Positions 25,401 to 38,200 of a DNA stretch of 64,000 nucleotides are shown here, one piece after another. The first letter of the stretch is position 1; each line of letters starts with the position of its first letter. The DNA comes from Erigeron canadensis (Eukaryota; Streptophyta; Magnoliopsida; Asterales; Asteraceae): positions 58,216,587 to 58,280,586 of the forward strand of contig NC_057761.1 in the NCBI RefSeq assembly GCF_010389155.1. Direction: 5' to 3'. The position numbers and the translations under genes are program-made. The notes below the pieces were generated by a model. The model did not search any database. It saw nothing but the letters and a program-made list of their open reading frames with translations, and was not told the origin of the DNA.

Positions 25401-28400
25401 GATACTAATAAAAGGAAATGAATCAATGATATTCCTGCAATATAATTTATTACAATAACAATAAAAATAGATTATGTTTTTAAAAAAATATTTACACTGC
25501 ATATCTTACTGACTCAGTATTTTGATTGACAGTCATACCTGCCATCACAAACACCGAGTGGGATAAAGCATTTGCGAGAGAAAGATCTATCGAGTCTTCG
25601 AGGAGACGATGTTTCTGATGATGGTCCTCGTAAGAAGCACGACAGGATATATGATTACGATACGTATAATGATCTGGGCGACCCGGACAAAAAACCCGAA
25701 TTCGGACGTCCGGTGCTTGGAACCAAGGACTTGCCTTACCCTAGGCGTTGCAAAACTGGTCGTGGTCGCACTAAATCAGGTCAGTTTAAACCTTTTGATT
25801 TTTTTTGTTTATTTCTCTTTATAATTAATTCGGATTTACTTTCTTGTCTTCTTAGGTCAACACAAAAATCCTTCCATAAAATTCCTTTGAAATCTTTGAA
25901 CCAAATGCCTCTACTCTTTATTCTTGAGTCTAATTTTAATTAATGTTTGTGCATGTTTCCTTTGTGATTGATTTGAGTTTCATTTTTAAAGTTACGATAG
26001 TAAGTACCCGTGCGTTGCGGCGGTGTGATGGTGGGGTTGATGGCTAGGCCATAGAGTGTGATATGTCATAAAGTGTGATAGGTCATAGGAGTTGATATGT
26101 CAGATAGTATGATAGTCAAATGCCTTAGCCGTACGCGCGAGCTCTGTCCTCAGATTTAAAAATTCATCGAAAATATATTAAATGACATCTCTAATGAAAG
26201 AGCACAAAATTTTAAGAACACCTATATAATTTTTGTAATTTATCGATGTACGGTTTTTGAGATAAAAGATTTTGAATGAATTGAAGGAATAAATGATTTA
26301 TGGAGGAGAGAGAAAAAAATGATTGGTTGAGATTTGAAGAGAGAAAAATGGTATTATAGTTATTTTAGGTAAATATAGAATAGATAGGATGAACCTTTTG
26401 GGGAACTACTTAAAATCAATATTGAAAATTTAAATTTAATGTTGAAAATCTAGAGGAAATCTGTTTTATAATATAGTATTAGATTAGCTCAACAACTTTG
26501 GTGTATTGCGTTTTTACACTTAATTGTAGAACAAACTTAGCATTCTTGTAAAGTGAAAATGTCAATCAAAGCCAACGTTTCAGTCTGTCTATTCGCTATT
26601 TTCTTTAAACAACAGTACCTTTGAATGATAAACTAAAATTATTGTGAATACAGATCCTTTATCAGAGTCAAGGTGCTCTGGTGTTTACGTGCCAAGAGAT
26701 GAAGCCTTTTCAGAGTTGAAACATCTGACGTTCTCGGCTAAAACTATATTCTCAGTGATGCATGCAGTCGTGCCTTCATTACAAACATGCATGATTGACA
26801 AAGAGCTTGGGTTTCCACATATCTCATCAATCGACTCTTTGTTCCACAAAGGAATTCATTTACCTCAGTTGCAATCGAAAGGATTTCTTGGAGAGGCCCT
26901 ACCCAGGCTTATGAGAATGGTTGGAGATACCCAAAGTCATGTTTTGCTCTTTGAGACCCCTGAAATGATTAATCGTAAGTGAAACTCTTTATGCCCTCGT
27001 CTTTTTTAACAAATTTATTTAAATAAGTACAGAAATATCACTTAGTTTTTTTTCACTTTGTTATATACAGGTGATAAGTTTTTTTGGATGAAGGATGAAG
27101 AACTTTGTCGACAGACCCTTGCTGGTTTGAACCCATGTGGCATTCACTTGGTCGATGTATGTTTTTCAATCATATCTCACATGATGGATTTGATTTTTCC
27201 TAACTTACTTTAATTAATTGTCAATTGTGTGTAGAAAGTCCTATATATATGTCTAAAATTTGTTGTGATTAACTGGTTATGATATAGTACAGTTGTTTAT
27301 GTGTGGTGATAGCTTTATCTTGCAATTTTCAATAACATTTTTGTCATATGAAATATTTCTCTCTTTTATGGATCTTTGTAGGAATGGCCTCTCCAAAGTA
27401 AACTTGACCCTGAGGTGTATGGGCCGCCCGAATCAGCAATTACAAAAGAGAAAGTTGAACAAGTGATTGGAGGGGTCATCTCTTTTGAGCAGGTACAAGT
27501 CTATATATCATATATGGTTTGAGTTGTATACTTTTAATGTCAGAAGTCACAGAAATATTAGTTATCTGAACAATTTGATAGATTTAGCTAAAGTTCTCAT
27601 GTGCATTATCTGCAGGCTTTACAGCAGAAAAAGCTCTTCATTATAGATTACCATGACTTGCTCTTGCCATATGTGAACAAAGTTAGAGAAATCAGTGATA
27701 TAAGAACAACTTTGTATGGATCGAGATTATTGATGTTTTTAACTCCAACGGGGACCTTGAGGCCAGTAGCCATCGAATTAGTTCGGCCACCTGGTAATGG
27801 GAAACCTCAGTGGAAACAAGCATTCACTCCTTGTCGTTGGGATTCAACCGAAGCTTGGCTCTGGAAGTTAGCTAAGGTTCATTTTCTAGCTCACGACACT
27901 GGTATCCACCAGCTTTATAGTCACTGGTACGAAATTAATATCTGCAATTTCATATTGTTGGATTCTTATAGATGCTTTTTTATATGATATATATTAAAGG
28001 TGGCAATTTTAATCCAATAAACTATGCATTTATATGATATGTATTAAAGGTGGCAATTTTAATCCAATAAACTATGCATGGGTCAATATTGGTTATGTTT
28101 TCTCTATAGCGATTCAAGTGGATAAAATCAATAAAGGATTACCTTTAATGAAACAGATCAAATAATAAAAAAGTTGTGCAGTGTGTATTTATAATTGTAG
28201 ATTTTTTTAGAGCATTGTAATTAACAAATCAGATTGTAGTGATAAAATGTATAAGTGTTTCAAGGTGACTTCTTTCAACATACAAAAAAGAAAAAACAAT
28301 GTTGACCCATGATTCAACCAGCCCATTTTATAACCCCTATTCTGTATGCTATTTTATTCTTTTTGGGGTTTAAGCCAACAAGTTTTTTCAGGGTGAGAAC

Positions 28401-29903
28401 TCACTGCTGCACCGAGCCATATGTAATTGCAACTAACCGCCAACTTAGCGCAATGCACCCCATCTATAGGCTTTTACACCCCCATTTCCGCTACACATTG
28501 GAGATCAATGCTTTAGCTAGAGAATCCCTCATCAACTATGGAGGTATCATTGAGTCATCCTTTTCTCCTGGGAAGTATAGTATAGAATTGAGTTCGGTCG
28601 CATATGGTCTACTGTGGCGTTTTGACCAAGAAGGGTTACCAGCAGACCTAATTCGCAGGTAAATCAAAAAATTAACCTTTTCTTACAAGTACTATAAATG
28701 GTGTTTTGCATTCTTTGTTTCATACATTATTTTAAGTAGACCCAACAATTTTAATCCATTCACATAGATACAAGTCCATTTGGTTTGTGTTATCTCAATT
28801 AGGTTAAATTAAAATCTCAGCGAAAAGGGCTAACGAAAATAGCCAAAAATCTATATTTTTTAACTCATATCCCTTTTTAATTGTTATTCTAAGATTCTGA
28901 TTATAATTGTAACGATAAACTTTAATTATTATTGTTTTCTTGTAATAGTTATCATACTCACTGAACCATTTATATAAACGGACAGTAGAAATGTTTATGC
29001 GTCAACTGAACCGGCCCAGTCTATTATGACCCGTCATGCAACCCTATTTACCTACCCATATTGCTGTCACTATTTTAAGGTGAACAACAAATTCACTTTG
29101 TCCTTGTCGCTCTGGTAACTGATTTGAATTTGCTAATGTGAAGGGGTATGGCTGAGGAAGATCCGAATTCTCCACATGGTTTAAAGCTAGCCATAGAAGA
29201 TTATCCATATGCAAACGACGGTTTAGACCTTTGGGACGCGATTAAAGGCTGGGTTACTGACTATGTCAATCATTACTACCCTGAACAAAAATTGGTAGCA
29301 TCTGATGTAGAGCTTCAAGCTTGGTGGACAGAGATTCGAACTGTTGGTCACCAAGACAAGAAAGATGAACCATGGTGGCCCGTTCTCGAAACACCAGAAG
29401 ACCTTATGAAAATCCTTACAACAATGATATGGGTAACTTCAGGTCACCATGCAGCAGTCAACTTTGGCCAATATGACTATGGGGGTTATGTTCCAGGCCG
29501 GTCCACTATAGCACGTGCCAAAATGCCATGTGAAGATCCGACAGACGAGGAATGGGAAATCTTCAAAAATAATCCCGAAAATACCCTTTTGGCTACGTTT
29601 CCTTCTCAACTTCAGGCCGCACAAATTATGTCGGTTTTGGATGTGTTATCGAATCATTCACCAGACGAAGAATATATCGGTCAAAAAATGGAACCATCAT
29701 TTGAGGAAAACCCAATGATAAAAGCATCATATGAAATATTTGCTGGGAAGTTGAAACAACTGGAAGGAATCATTGATAGTAGGAATGCTGATACCCGTTT
29801 GAAGAACAGGCATGGTGTTGGGATTCCGCCATATCAACTTCTAAAGCCTTTCTCGAAACCGGGTGTGACGAGTATGGGAGTCCCTAACAGTATTTCCATC
29901 TAA
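22441..29903 (+). CDS. Lipoxygenase A, LOX2-type (linoleate 13S-lipoxygenase, chloroplastic)
   Basis: Nine exons: join 22441-22888, 23253-23521, 25533-25779, 26654-26974, 27071-27156, 27382-27492, 27616-27926, 28392-28658, 29144-29903, giving 939 residues. The enzyme adds O2 to linolenic/linoleic acid, the first step to jasmonates and leaf aldehydes. A Ser/Thr/His-rich N-terminus of about 85 residues looks like a plastid transit peptide. A PLAT/C2-like beta-barrel and the catalytic domain follow. Predicted iron ligands are all present: His587, His592, His789, Asn793 and the C-terminal Ile939 (ends SISI). The start MLKPQ was chosen by match to copy B; in-frame ATGs at 22339 and 22393 are alternatives. 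Odd points: exon 5 reads NPCGIHLVD where B and C have NPYSIQLVT, and exon 7 is 9 nt longer than in B and C. Introns 2 and 3 carry transposons. Positional specificity (13 versus 9) is inferred from LOX2-type similarity. Confidence 0.92.
23864..24511. mobile_element. Harbinger-like MITE in intron 2 of lipoxygenase A
   Basis: The element has TIRs GACCATCTTTAAC and GTTAAAGATGGTC, flanked by TTA on both sides (23861-23863 and 24512-24514). The 648-bp inside has repeated CACTGA and ATACGCCG motifs and no coding frame. Confidence 0.75.
24963..25080. repeat. Imperfect direct repeat in intron 2 of lipoxygenase A
   Basis: The phrase ACGCCATTTAAATTTAAAAC recurs about 60 bp later as ACGTCATTTAAATTTAAAAC, each followed by TTTTCAA and AGT(G/A)TCTAAAAATAA. 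Local duplication with no evident function. Confidence 0.55.
25997..26483 (-). mobile_element. Degenerate Helitron in intron 3 of lipoxygenase A
   Basis: On the minus strand it begins TCTAATACTATATTATAAAA, like the other Helitron 5' ends here, and ends in a GC-rich CCGCAACGCACGGGTAC stretch with a decayed CTAG. The body shares sequence with the arms of the 20.6-21.4 kb fold-back. The insertion leaves both splice sites intact. Confidence 0.55.
27977..28079. repeat. 52-bp tandem duplication in intron 7 of lipoxygenase A
   Basis: The unit TATATGATATATATTAAAGG...CCAATAAACTATGCAT is present twice in a row with a single visible difference (TATATT versus TATGTATT). The near identity implies a recent event. 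It is intronic. Confidence 0.8.
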
Positions 29904-31677
29904 ATCTTTATGAATAAATTTTAGAACTTCAGCTTTGATTTGCTAGATAATTATGTTAACTATATATATATATAGGTTAAGGTATTCGTATATTTAGATC
30001 CATAGATGTAATATACATAAGCTAGATGAAATATAAATGGTTATTTGATACATTATACATACATATATGCCACTGTAACTAGCTAAGTTCGCTACCTACT
30101 TGAGGGAAAAAGCATTATGTTATTTACATGGTCTATAACGATTGCTCTACGTTCCCTGTTTGTTACAAATGAAATTTTGACTAAATTACACGTACTTTCT
30201 TTGTTTCATTTTTGGGATGACCATTTTCATTCCCAAAAGTAAAACACAACCCGTTTACGATTCAACTGTCCTAAACAAAACAAACCTACTTAGAATAATT
30301 TAAATTAAAGTCAGTTTGATAATGATGATGATACAATGCATACTAACAGTTGTATACTTACGAGAAATAATGTTGATTTCGTTATGTATGCTAATAATGG
30401 TGAGACACTGAGATCATCGATCTTCTTTCTTTGTTTAATTACGAGAAATTAGAAGTGTTTGTTCCACCCAACGAGTGATTAGTTCGGTGCCTGAGATGAT
30501 TGAGACAATTAATTATTTGTAGTATACCAATACTAATACTAGTTGGGTTAAGGATTCGATATATTGAGAAATAGGACTATCGTTGTAATTATTTTTTATT
30601 TTTCAGTTCTAGTATTTTGGGTTTTATGTTTGCTGTGTGGTTAGAAAAAAAAAAAAACTTTTAGAAGGAATGATTTGTGTAAGAATAAGAAAAGAAAGAT
30701 TTTCATATGATTTGTGTAGACAAATGATTATTAGAAAACAATACCACTAGTAACACCTACCCTTGCATGCAAATTTAAAGTTAGTTCATATTCTGAATTT
30801 CGAAATTTACATGTATTTTAAGAAAATACTAAACAAAACCCTTAGAATTTCACGCATAAAAATATTGTATATTTTTATATTAAAAGTCCACCCATGAATT
30901 TTATGGTAAGTACACTACTAATTAATATACCTTAATAAAAGTCCTTAGGGATTCGTTTAACAAAGCCCTTATCTTTAATAGACGCGTTTCAAAAGTATCT
31001 CTTAATATAAACGATGATGTCATATACCCTTTTTAATTTTTTTAGATTTAATTTTAATTCAATAAATTAAAAAATTTTTATTTCCTAATATAAATTTCTA
31101 GACATTATTTATTAATGTTATTTAATATATAATTATGGAAACTAATATTTTTTTAATTTTATATTATTTTTCATATTTGAAATCAATTTTTGACTTTTTA
31201 TTTAATAAAATTTCTTTTTAATTGGTACGATACAGAGATTGATATAACTTTTCAATAATTACTCAACGATTTTTGAGTTAATGAAGAACTGAAAAAAAAA
31301 AAAACAAATACAAAATCTATAATAAGCTATCACAATTATGTATCAAAAAAATAGTTGTATGAAAATCGTAAAGCTATTATGCATAACTTTAAGTTATATT
31401 AGCACACAACATGTGATGTATAGATTGGTAAGTTAATTGGTTAGTAATCTTTGTAAATAACTAAATTATTCAAACAAAACGTTAAAGCTCAAGTACAGAC
31501 ATATTCGGATGCATAAAAGACATCGAATCAAACAGAAACATTACTTAGCGAGACCTCTAATAGATGATGTATCCATTTTTTCAACCGGCCCGTCACCGTT
31601 AACCAGAATCTCAACGACCATCAATCTAACTTCACGCTTTTTTTAGTGGTTCAATTTTTACCAAGTTCAACATGTCA

Positions 31678-31680
<3 letters not shown>
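29904..31680. other. Downstream flank of lipoxygenase A, no gene seen
   Basis: The 3' UTR with AATAAA-like signals (GAATAAATTTT at about 29911) is followed by AT-rich DNA without family-like open frames. Confidence 0.4.
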
Positions 31681-31709
<29 letters not shown>

Positions 31710-31737
31710 TCTCCGCGTACGCGGGGTTATAATCTAG
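31710..31737 (+). mobile_element. Helitron 3' terminus
   Basis: CTCCGCGTACGCGGGG, a hairpin, is followed by TTATAAT and CTAG, then host T. It lies after a long (AT)n run. This is the typical 3' end of plant Helitrons; the matching 5' end was not located. Confidence 0.55.
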
Positions 31738-31954
31738 TTGTTTATTAGAACAAAAAGTCTTTTGTGAAATTATATGAATGATATCCGACCTTTTACATAA
31801 ATATATGTATGCGATATGTGATATACAATTCAATTCACTGTGGGGTTTGCCGGTTTGGTTTGATTCTGCGATAGCCGATAAGATCTTAAAAATCATTCAC
31901 AAATCATTGCAACAATAATGGCAAGCAGCCAAGCACCATCCATGAGAATCACGT

Positions 31955-32245
31955 GGGTTTGGCGATCTAAGGAGTATTATTTTATTTTTTTTAATGGTGA
32001 ATTTCGCTTGAAACTTTGTGTCGCGATTCGACAATGAGAAGTCTAGCATATGTTGTCTAACCGGGTCCGCGCTAGAGAGCTTGCTCGAAATAAAAATGCC
32101 TATTTCAAATAACCAATGGGGGGAAAACCCCCTACTAATCAGCCCGAAGGCACGACGATTAATAGTTGGTGGAATGGAGATTCGAACTTGAGACATATAG
32201 GTTACTAGGGGAACTCCAAACCACTCCACCAAATCATCATTGATA
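31955..32245 (-). mobile_element. tRNA-derived SINE
   Basis: On the minus strand the head carries RNA polymerase III promoter boxes: A-box-like TGGTGGAGTGGTTTGGAG and B-box AGTTCGAATCTCC, spaced as in a tRNA. A non-tRNA body follows (GCGCGGACCCGGTTAGACAA...). Part of the same body recurs at about 58910-58960, showing a dispersed repeat. A tRNA gene is excluded because the cloverleaf arms do not pair. Edges are approximate. Confidence 0.6.
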
Positions 32246-32526
32246 GGAGTATTAGTTTTTAATATTAAAATGAATTCCACACACAGTCACATACATACGT
32301 GTACTACTCAGCATCTCAAACTTTGCCAAATAAGTATGAAAAAGCAAAAAAAAGTTGCCCAAAAATGATATTTTGTAAAATATTTGATACTGGTACTCTA
32401 TTTCGATTTCACATTTGAATAAACTGCTATTAATTAATTTAGTATTCAAAGATGGGTACCATATGGTTATGGAGGAGAAGAAACTCCAATAATGACGATT
32501 CATAAATCATAATCATATGTGATATC

Positions 32527-32854
32527 CAGGGGTGGAGCTAGTAGGGGGACTTGGGGTGCTCAGCCTCCCAAGTCCCCAACTATTCATGTTTTTTATTGTA
32601 AGGCTAGCTCATAGCCAACTAATAAAAAGGTTTTTTTAAAGCAAGCCACCCCCATATATAAATGTATGATTTTTAGCCATGACAATTCAAGTAAAATCTT
32701 TACATTTGGTCCATAAAAGTAAACCATCGCAATAAAATTAAATTTTACTAACATTTTATTAAATGATTATGTGTTTCACATTATACTGTATACAACGATC
32801 AGGAAAGAAATACGGTTGAGTCTCCCTCAACGTGAAATCCTGGCTTCGCCTCTG
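32527..32854. mobile_element. Small hAT MITE
   Basis: A 328-bp element has ends CAGGGGTGGAGCTAG and CTGGCTTCGCCTCTG and an exact 8-bp duplication GTGATATC (32519-32526 and 32855-32862). Non-coding. Confidence 0.85.
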
Positions 32855-32862
32855 GTGATATC

Positions 32863-35100
32863 AATACCTTGTTGTAGTTATATTTGATTTTGAATTATGT
32901 TTTCTTTCGATTTATGAAATACTGTAACATTTAACCAATTATTTGTCCCCAACAAATTATGGTCCAGGCGTGAGTTTCTTGCATAAAAATCTTCCAATCG
33001 TCAATCGACTATATCAATGAGCCTAAAATTCCATACGAGCCAAGTCTAACCACTCAATCTTACTCCATATATAGTCGGTAACCAAGTCCTTATACTCAAT
33101 GTCGAGTAATTCGAAATGCTACTTTTTATTGGTAACGAAATATACGGAGTAAGTTACAAGAACAAAGTTAATAAATTTTATAGAATTAATGGCTCAGTCA
33201 ACCCCCCTAAATTATAGTCCTTACTTCTCACAATGATTAACTGAATAAATAAAGGCCTTATGTCAGTCGGGGAACTCCAGACTCCAGAGGATAAGATAAC
33301 CATTTATGGACTTATGGGCTTTGGAATGGGCCTTATGTCTCTGTGAGTAAATAATTCGGGTATGCGTTGAAATAAATGGGGATCATCATATCTTAATTGA
33401 AACTGAAAATATATATCATTGTCTGGAAAGTTGAGAGACTGACCTAAATCAAATAAAATTAAGAAAGCGAGCACGAGCTTTTATTTCCGATCAGTAGCTG
33501 CTCGAATTTGGATATATGTGGTAGGTATACTTCCGTTCCCTATAAAAATCAAGTCCTTTAATTCGGACATCAATGTAGACTCAAATCATGTTGAAAAATA
33601 ATTGATAATAAAAGTAAAACATATACTTAAAGATATGTCTAATGAATTAGCTATGATGTTTGAGATGTGTTTTCCTTTTCTTAATCTATACCACTCATCA
33701 TGCTGCAATGTGTCATACTCTTATTTTTAAGCATATTTTTAGGCATACCAATTAGGTCTATTTATTTTTTTAGTTACGTTAAATATTTAAATAACAATAA
33801 TATCTAAAAATTTATATACAAAATTAATAACAACTAAAATAATATATATTGTTATACATATAGTGGATTAACTATACCTATTATTGTATTAATAAAGTAA
33901 CCATGTAGCTATCGAAAAAATATCTTTTCTTCTCCCCTTTGTCGATTGAGACATATTAGATCAACAAACTAAATACAACCAAAAATAGAGTTTTTGACAA
34001 AACTTTATAAAGCTTTTTAGTCTTTAGAAAAGCTTTGCATAAGGTTTTATCTCATCGGAGTAAAAATCTTTCTATGAATAGGTTGGATCTTCAAGTCATT
34101 GAAAGAATTTAACACCATCTCTTTTCATTGTTTTGCTATTAAAAAATTTTTAAAAGACATTTTTTTGAGCTTCTTTCATTGGAGAAAAGACTCGATGAAA
34201 AGTTTTATAAAAAAAGTTTTAGCAAATGACTTCATCATTAGAGATTATTTGGAGATGTTCTTACAAACAAATATTCTACTACTTGTTGGTTGGCGTCCTG
34301 GTGACCAATAGTATATACACATGTTACATGTAGACGTCTTCATGATGGAAGAGCCGAAGAGGCATAGTTTGGAGCCAGAGAATATGATAGACGACGCGTA
34401 TTAATGTTACTTTCAAATAAAACAAAAATATTTAAAATCAAAGTTAGGCAAAATTAAATTTTAAAAATTCAAAATTGAGCAACGTAACTTTAGCGAGATG
34501 GATAGAATACATGTCAATACATGCATTCCAAATATTATGAAAGTATAAAGGGTGTTGTTACCCCATGTCAAAAGTTGGCATTCAATTAACCTTGTATATA
34601 TAAGTTTGGATGTATTCTACTTATTGCCATTTATCTCTCCATCGGCATCATTATGCATGCCAAATTTACTTGCCATTTTGCCAATGTCACCTGCATAAAA
34701 TTGCCAAAAGCTGAAGAGGCCGGAGAGATGCGAAAGTCAAAAGTTATAGCTTTCTCTTGCTGATGACACCCTTTATCCCAAGTACCTCGAAATTAACCGA
34801 GACCAAATTTAATTCTATAATAAAATTTGATTAGTAATTGGGATTGCACGTACGTACTTGCTAGGACGCTCGCTAATTATTCATTATTTGCTCTGCATGC
34901 GTCAAATAAGTAGGTTTTTGTGTGTTGTTCATCAATCAAATGATTTATAGTTGTAAGTTGAAACAAATATATATATATATATATATATATGAAAATTTGA
35001 TATATGTTCCATTGGTTTTAAAGAAAATAAAAAATAAACAAGAAGCTAAAAAATAATAAAGACAAGTTTCTCAAAGAAAATAAAAAATGATATCCTTCGC
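32863..35100. other. Intergenic upstream of lipoxygenase B
   Basis: No gene is seen. An (AT)n run at about 34969-34990 lies 110 bp before the TATA box. The open frame at 34099-34311 shows no family character. Confidence 0.4.
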
Positions 35101-35107
35101 TATAAAT
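35101..35107 (+). promoter_or_regulatory. TATA box of lipoxygenase B
   Basis: CTATAAATAC lies 100 bp before the start codon. A leader of about 70 nt (ACTCTATCACACAAAACC...) would follow. Confidence 0.6.
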
Positions 35108-35200
35108 ACAATGGTTATCGTTCAACTCTATCACACAAAACCGAGAGTGAGAGAACCCATTTAGTTAAGGATCGAGCAAAGAAATTAAAATTAAAACATA

Positions 35201-38200
35201 ATGTTGAAGCCTCAAATCAACAACTACTCTCACTCTCACCAAAACCTACTTCCACTCCATAAACCTTTCGTTGGCGGTGATGCCACCGGCCATTCCTCCT
35301 CCACCGCCTACTCCCCCACCATTCTCCGCCAGCCGACATCCACCAAGAAATCCAATTCCCGATCATCCACTTCAGCTGCTGGTGGCAGCATTATTAAAGC
35401 CATATCAATTCCAGCATTCCTTAGCAAGGCCACCACTGTGAAGGGTGTCATCACCATCCAACCAACCATTAGTTCCGCCCTCGAAGGTGTAGGCGTTGGT
35501 GGCGCCGTTGATGTCGTCTCCGACCTTCTTGGACGGTCCATCATGCTGGAGCTTGTTTCAAATGACCTTGATTGTAAGTACTACTATATACTACTCATCC
35601 CCGCGCGCCTCCCAATTTTATTAAATGTTCTAGGTTGACTTTCAATTTTACTTTTTCAACTTTGACCGCAGAAGGAAGACTAAATGAAAATTATATTGTA
35701 CGTACTACGTAGTGATCGACAACGCGTATATGATTAGTTATTATTAGCTGGCAAATCGTGTCTTAACAGGTTCGGTGCGCACAAAATTCTCAGCTTTCAA
35801 GCATGAAAATGACTCATTTAACACTTGTCTTTGATGGTTTGAGTTTGACAGTTATTCGTTTTATGTATCAAAAAAGTTAAATGTTGAAATTTAAAATATT
35901 AAAAACAATTATTTTTAAAAATAGAAAAAGTTTCATAGTACATTTTTTACTTAACAGGTACTTTAACAGGTCTTAACAGGTACCCAATGAGTTATAACAC
36001 GTAATTACTTAGTATACTAATAGCTTAACAATATACAATTGTGTAAAATTAAAAGCAAATTAATTGGTTTCATGTGTTCCTTATATGTATATATAGCAAA
36101 AGGAAATCTAAAGACGGTGAAGGCATATGCAAGATACGTTGCATTGGATTTCAACATTAATGTATACACATACAAATGCGACTTCGACGTCCCTGAAGAT
36201 TTTGGGGAGATAGGGGCTGTGTTGGTTGAGAATGAGTACAGTAAGAAGATGTTCTTCAAGACTATTGTGCTTAACAATGATGTCACCTTCACTTGTGACT
36301 CTTGGGTTCATTCCAAGTTTGATAACCCGGAGAAAAGAATCTTCTTTACCAACAAGGTCAATCTATATCCATCTATCTATCCCTAAATTATTTTCTACGT
36401 ATATCTATTGAAATGCCATTCACTAGCTAAATTCTGGTTAGTATTTTCTTTTTTATAGTCTTACCTTCCGTCGGAAACACCAAAGGCACTCTTGCAATTG
36501 AGAGCGAAAGATCTAGAATCTCTTCGAGGTAACGGCCAAGGAGAGCGTAAATCTTTTGAGAGGATTTACGATTATGACGTGTACAATGATCTTGGAGCTC
36601 CTGATCTGAGCGTCAGTTTGGCACGGCCGGTGCTCGGTGGTGAGCAACATCCTTATCCTAGACGCTGTCGCACTGGTCGCAAAATGTCCTCTAAAGGTAC
36701 AACCTATACTATACACGTACTACTCTCGATCACCCACTATATGTAACCGAGAGATGTAATAATGTTTTGTACGTGATAAGGATCGACTAACTGAACAAAA
36801 CGTACAGATCCATTGACGGAAACAAGAACTCTGCTCCCGTTTTATGTACCAAGGGATGAAGATTTTTCTGAGATAAAAGAGGTAGAATTTGGAGCGAGGG
36901 CTTTGTACTCGGTGCTACATGGAGTTGTACCAATTCTAGACTCGATTACCACTGACAAGGACAAGGGATTTCCGTTATTCACCAACATAGACTTGCTTTA
37001 CAACGAAGGTGTTAACGTTCCCGCCCCTGACAAAAATCTTCTTACTGTTTTACCTAGACTTGTGAAAGGAGCTTCTGATACGGCAAATACTGTTATCAAG
37101 TTTGAGACCCCTGAAACCATGGATAGTAAGGATTCATATTTTTGCACCTTTAATTATGTTATTATGTTTATTTTGTTAAATTAAATCAAGTTTTTTTTTT
37201 GGGTAAAAGAGATTACAGGTGGTTAGATGGTTGTTAAATCAAGGTTTTTTTTGTATGTTAATGGTAACTTATTATTTACCCCAGGGGACACGTTCTCATG
37301 GTTTCGTGATGAGGAATTTTGTCGACAAATGCTTGCTGGTCTCAATCCATATAGCATACAGCTAGTGACGGTATGTTTATTTAAGAAACTAACTTTATGG
37401 TAGGTAAAATATAATCACCTCTGTCCCAATTTATAAAAGCTATTTTGACTTTTGAAGTCAATTTTTTTTAACGTTGACTTAAATCTTTTTGTTTGTATTA
37501 TCCAATAGTTAACCCAAAATATATGAGTAGAATGAGTTTTAAATTTATTTTAATTGGTTTATTTTTTATTAAATTTTATATAATACAAACAGAAAATATT
37601 TAAAGTCAAATATGAAAAATAGAGACTTTAGAACTACAAGCAGACATCAAAATTATAACCATACAAATTTTCGGTTTCTTGATCTTGTAAGATACAACAT
37701 ATAAGAAAATAAAAACATGCATTTGTCCAGGAATGGCCATTGATGAGTAAGTTGGATCCTGAAGTTTACGGACCAGCTGAATCTGCAATCACCAAGGAAA
37801 TTGTTGAGGAAGAGATTAGAGGATTCATGACTCTGGAGGAGGTACGTATTGTTCAAAAATCCGACTCATTATTGTATATGTGAGATGCTCATGTCTTTAG
37901 ATATGATATATCAAGATAGACATACAGTGACGTTTAATTAATTATGAAAATTAACTATGTACTTTGCAGGCTTTGGCACAAAAGAAGTTGTTCATGCTGG
38001 ATTACCATGATTTGTTGTTGCCGTATGTAAATAAAACCAACGAGCTAAAAGGGAGAACTCTTTACGGTTCAAGGACATTAATGTTCCTTACTCCTGCCGG
38101 CACATTGAGGCCGCTAGCCATAGAGTTGACTCGCCCACCAAGTGATGGTAAACCACAATGGAAACATGTGTACACGCCAAGTTGGGATGCTACTGGTGCT

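Noticed and set aside
32130..32230. Possible tRNA gene
   Set aside because: A- and B-boxes are present, but the stems of a cloverleaf do not form and the sequence continues into a repeated body; it fits a SINE.
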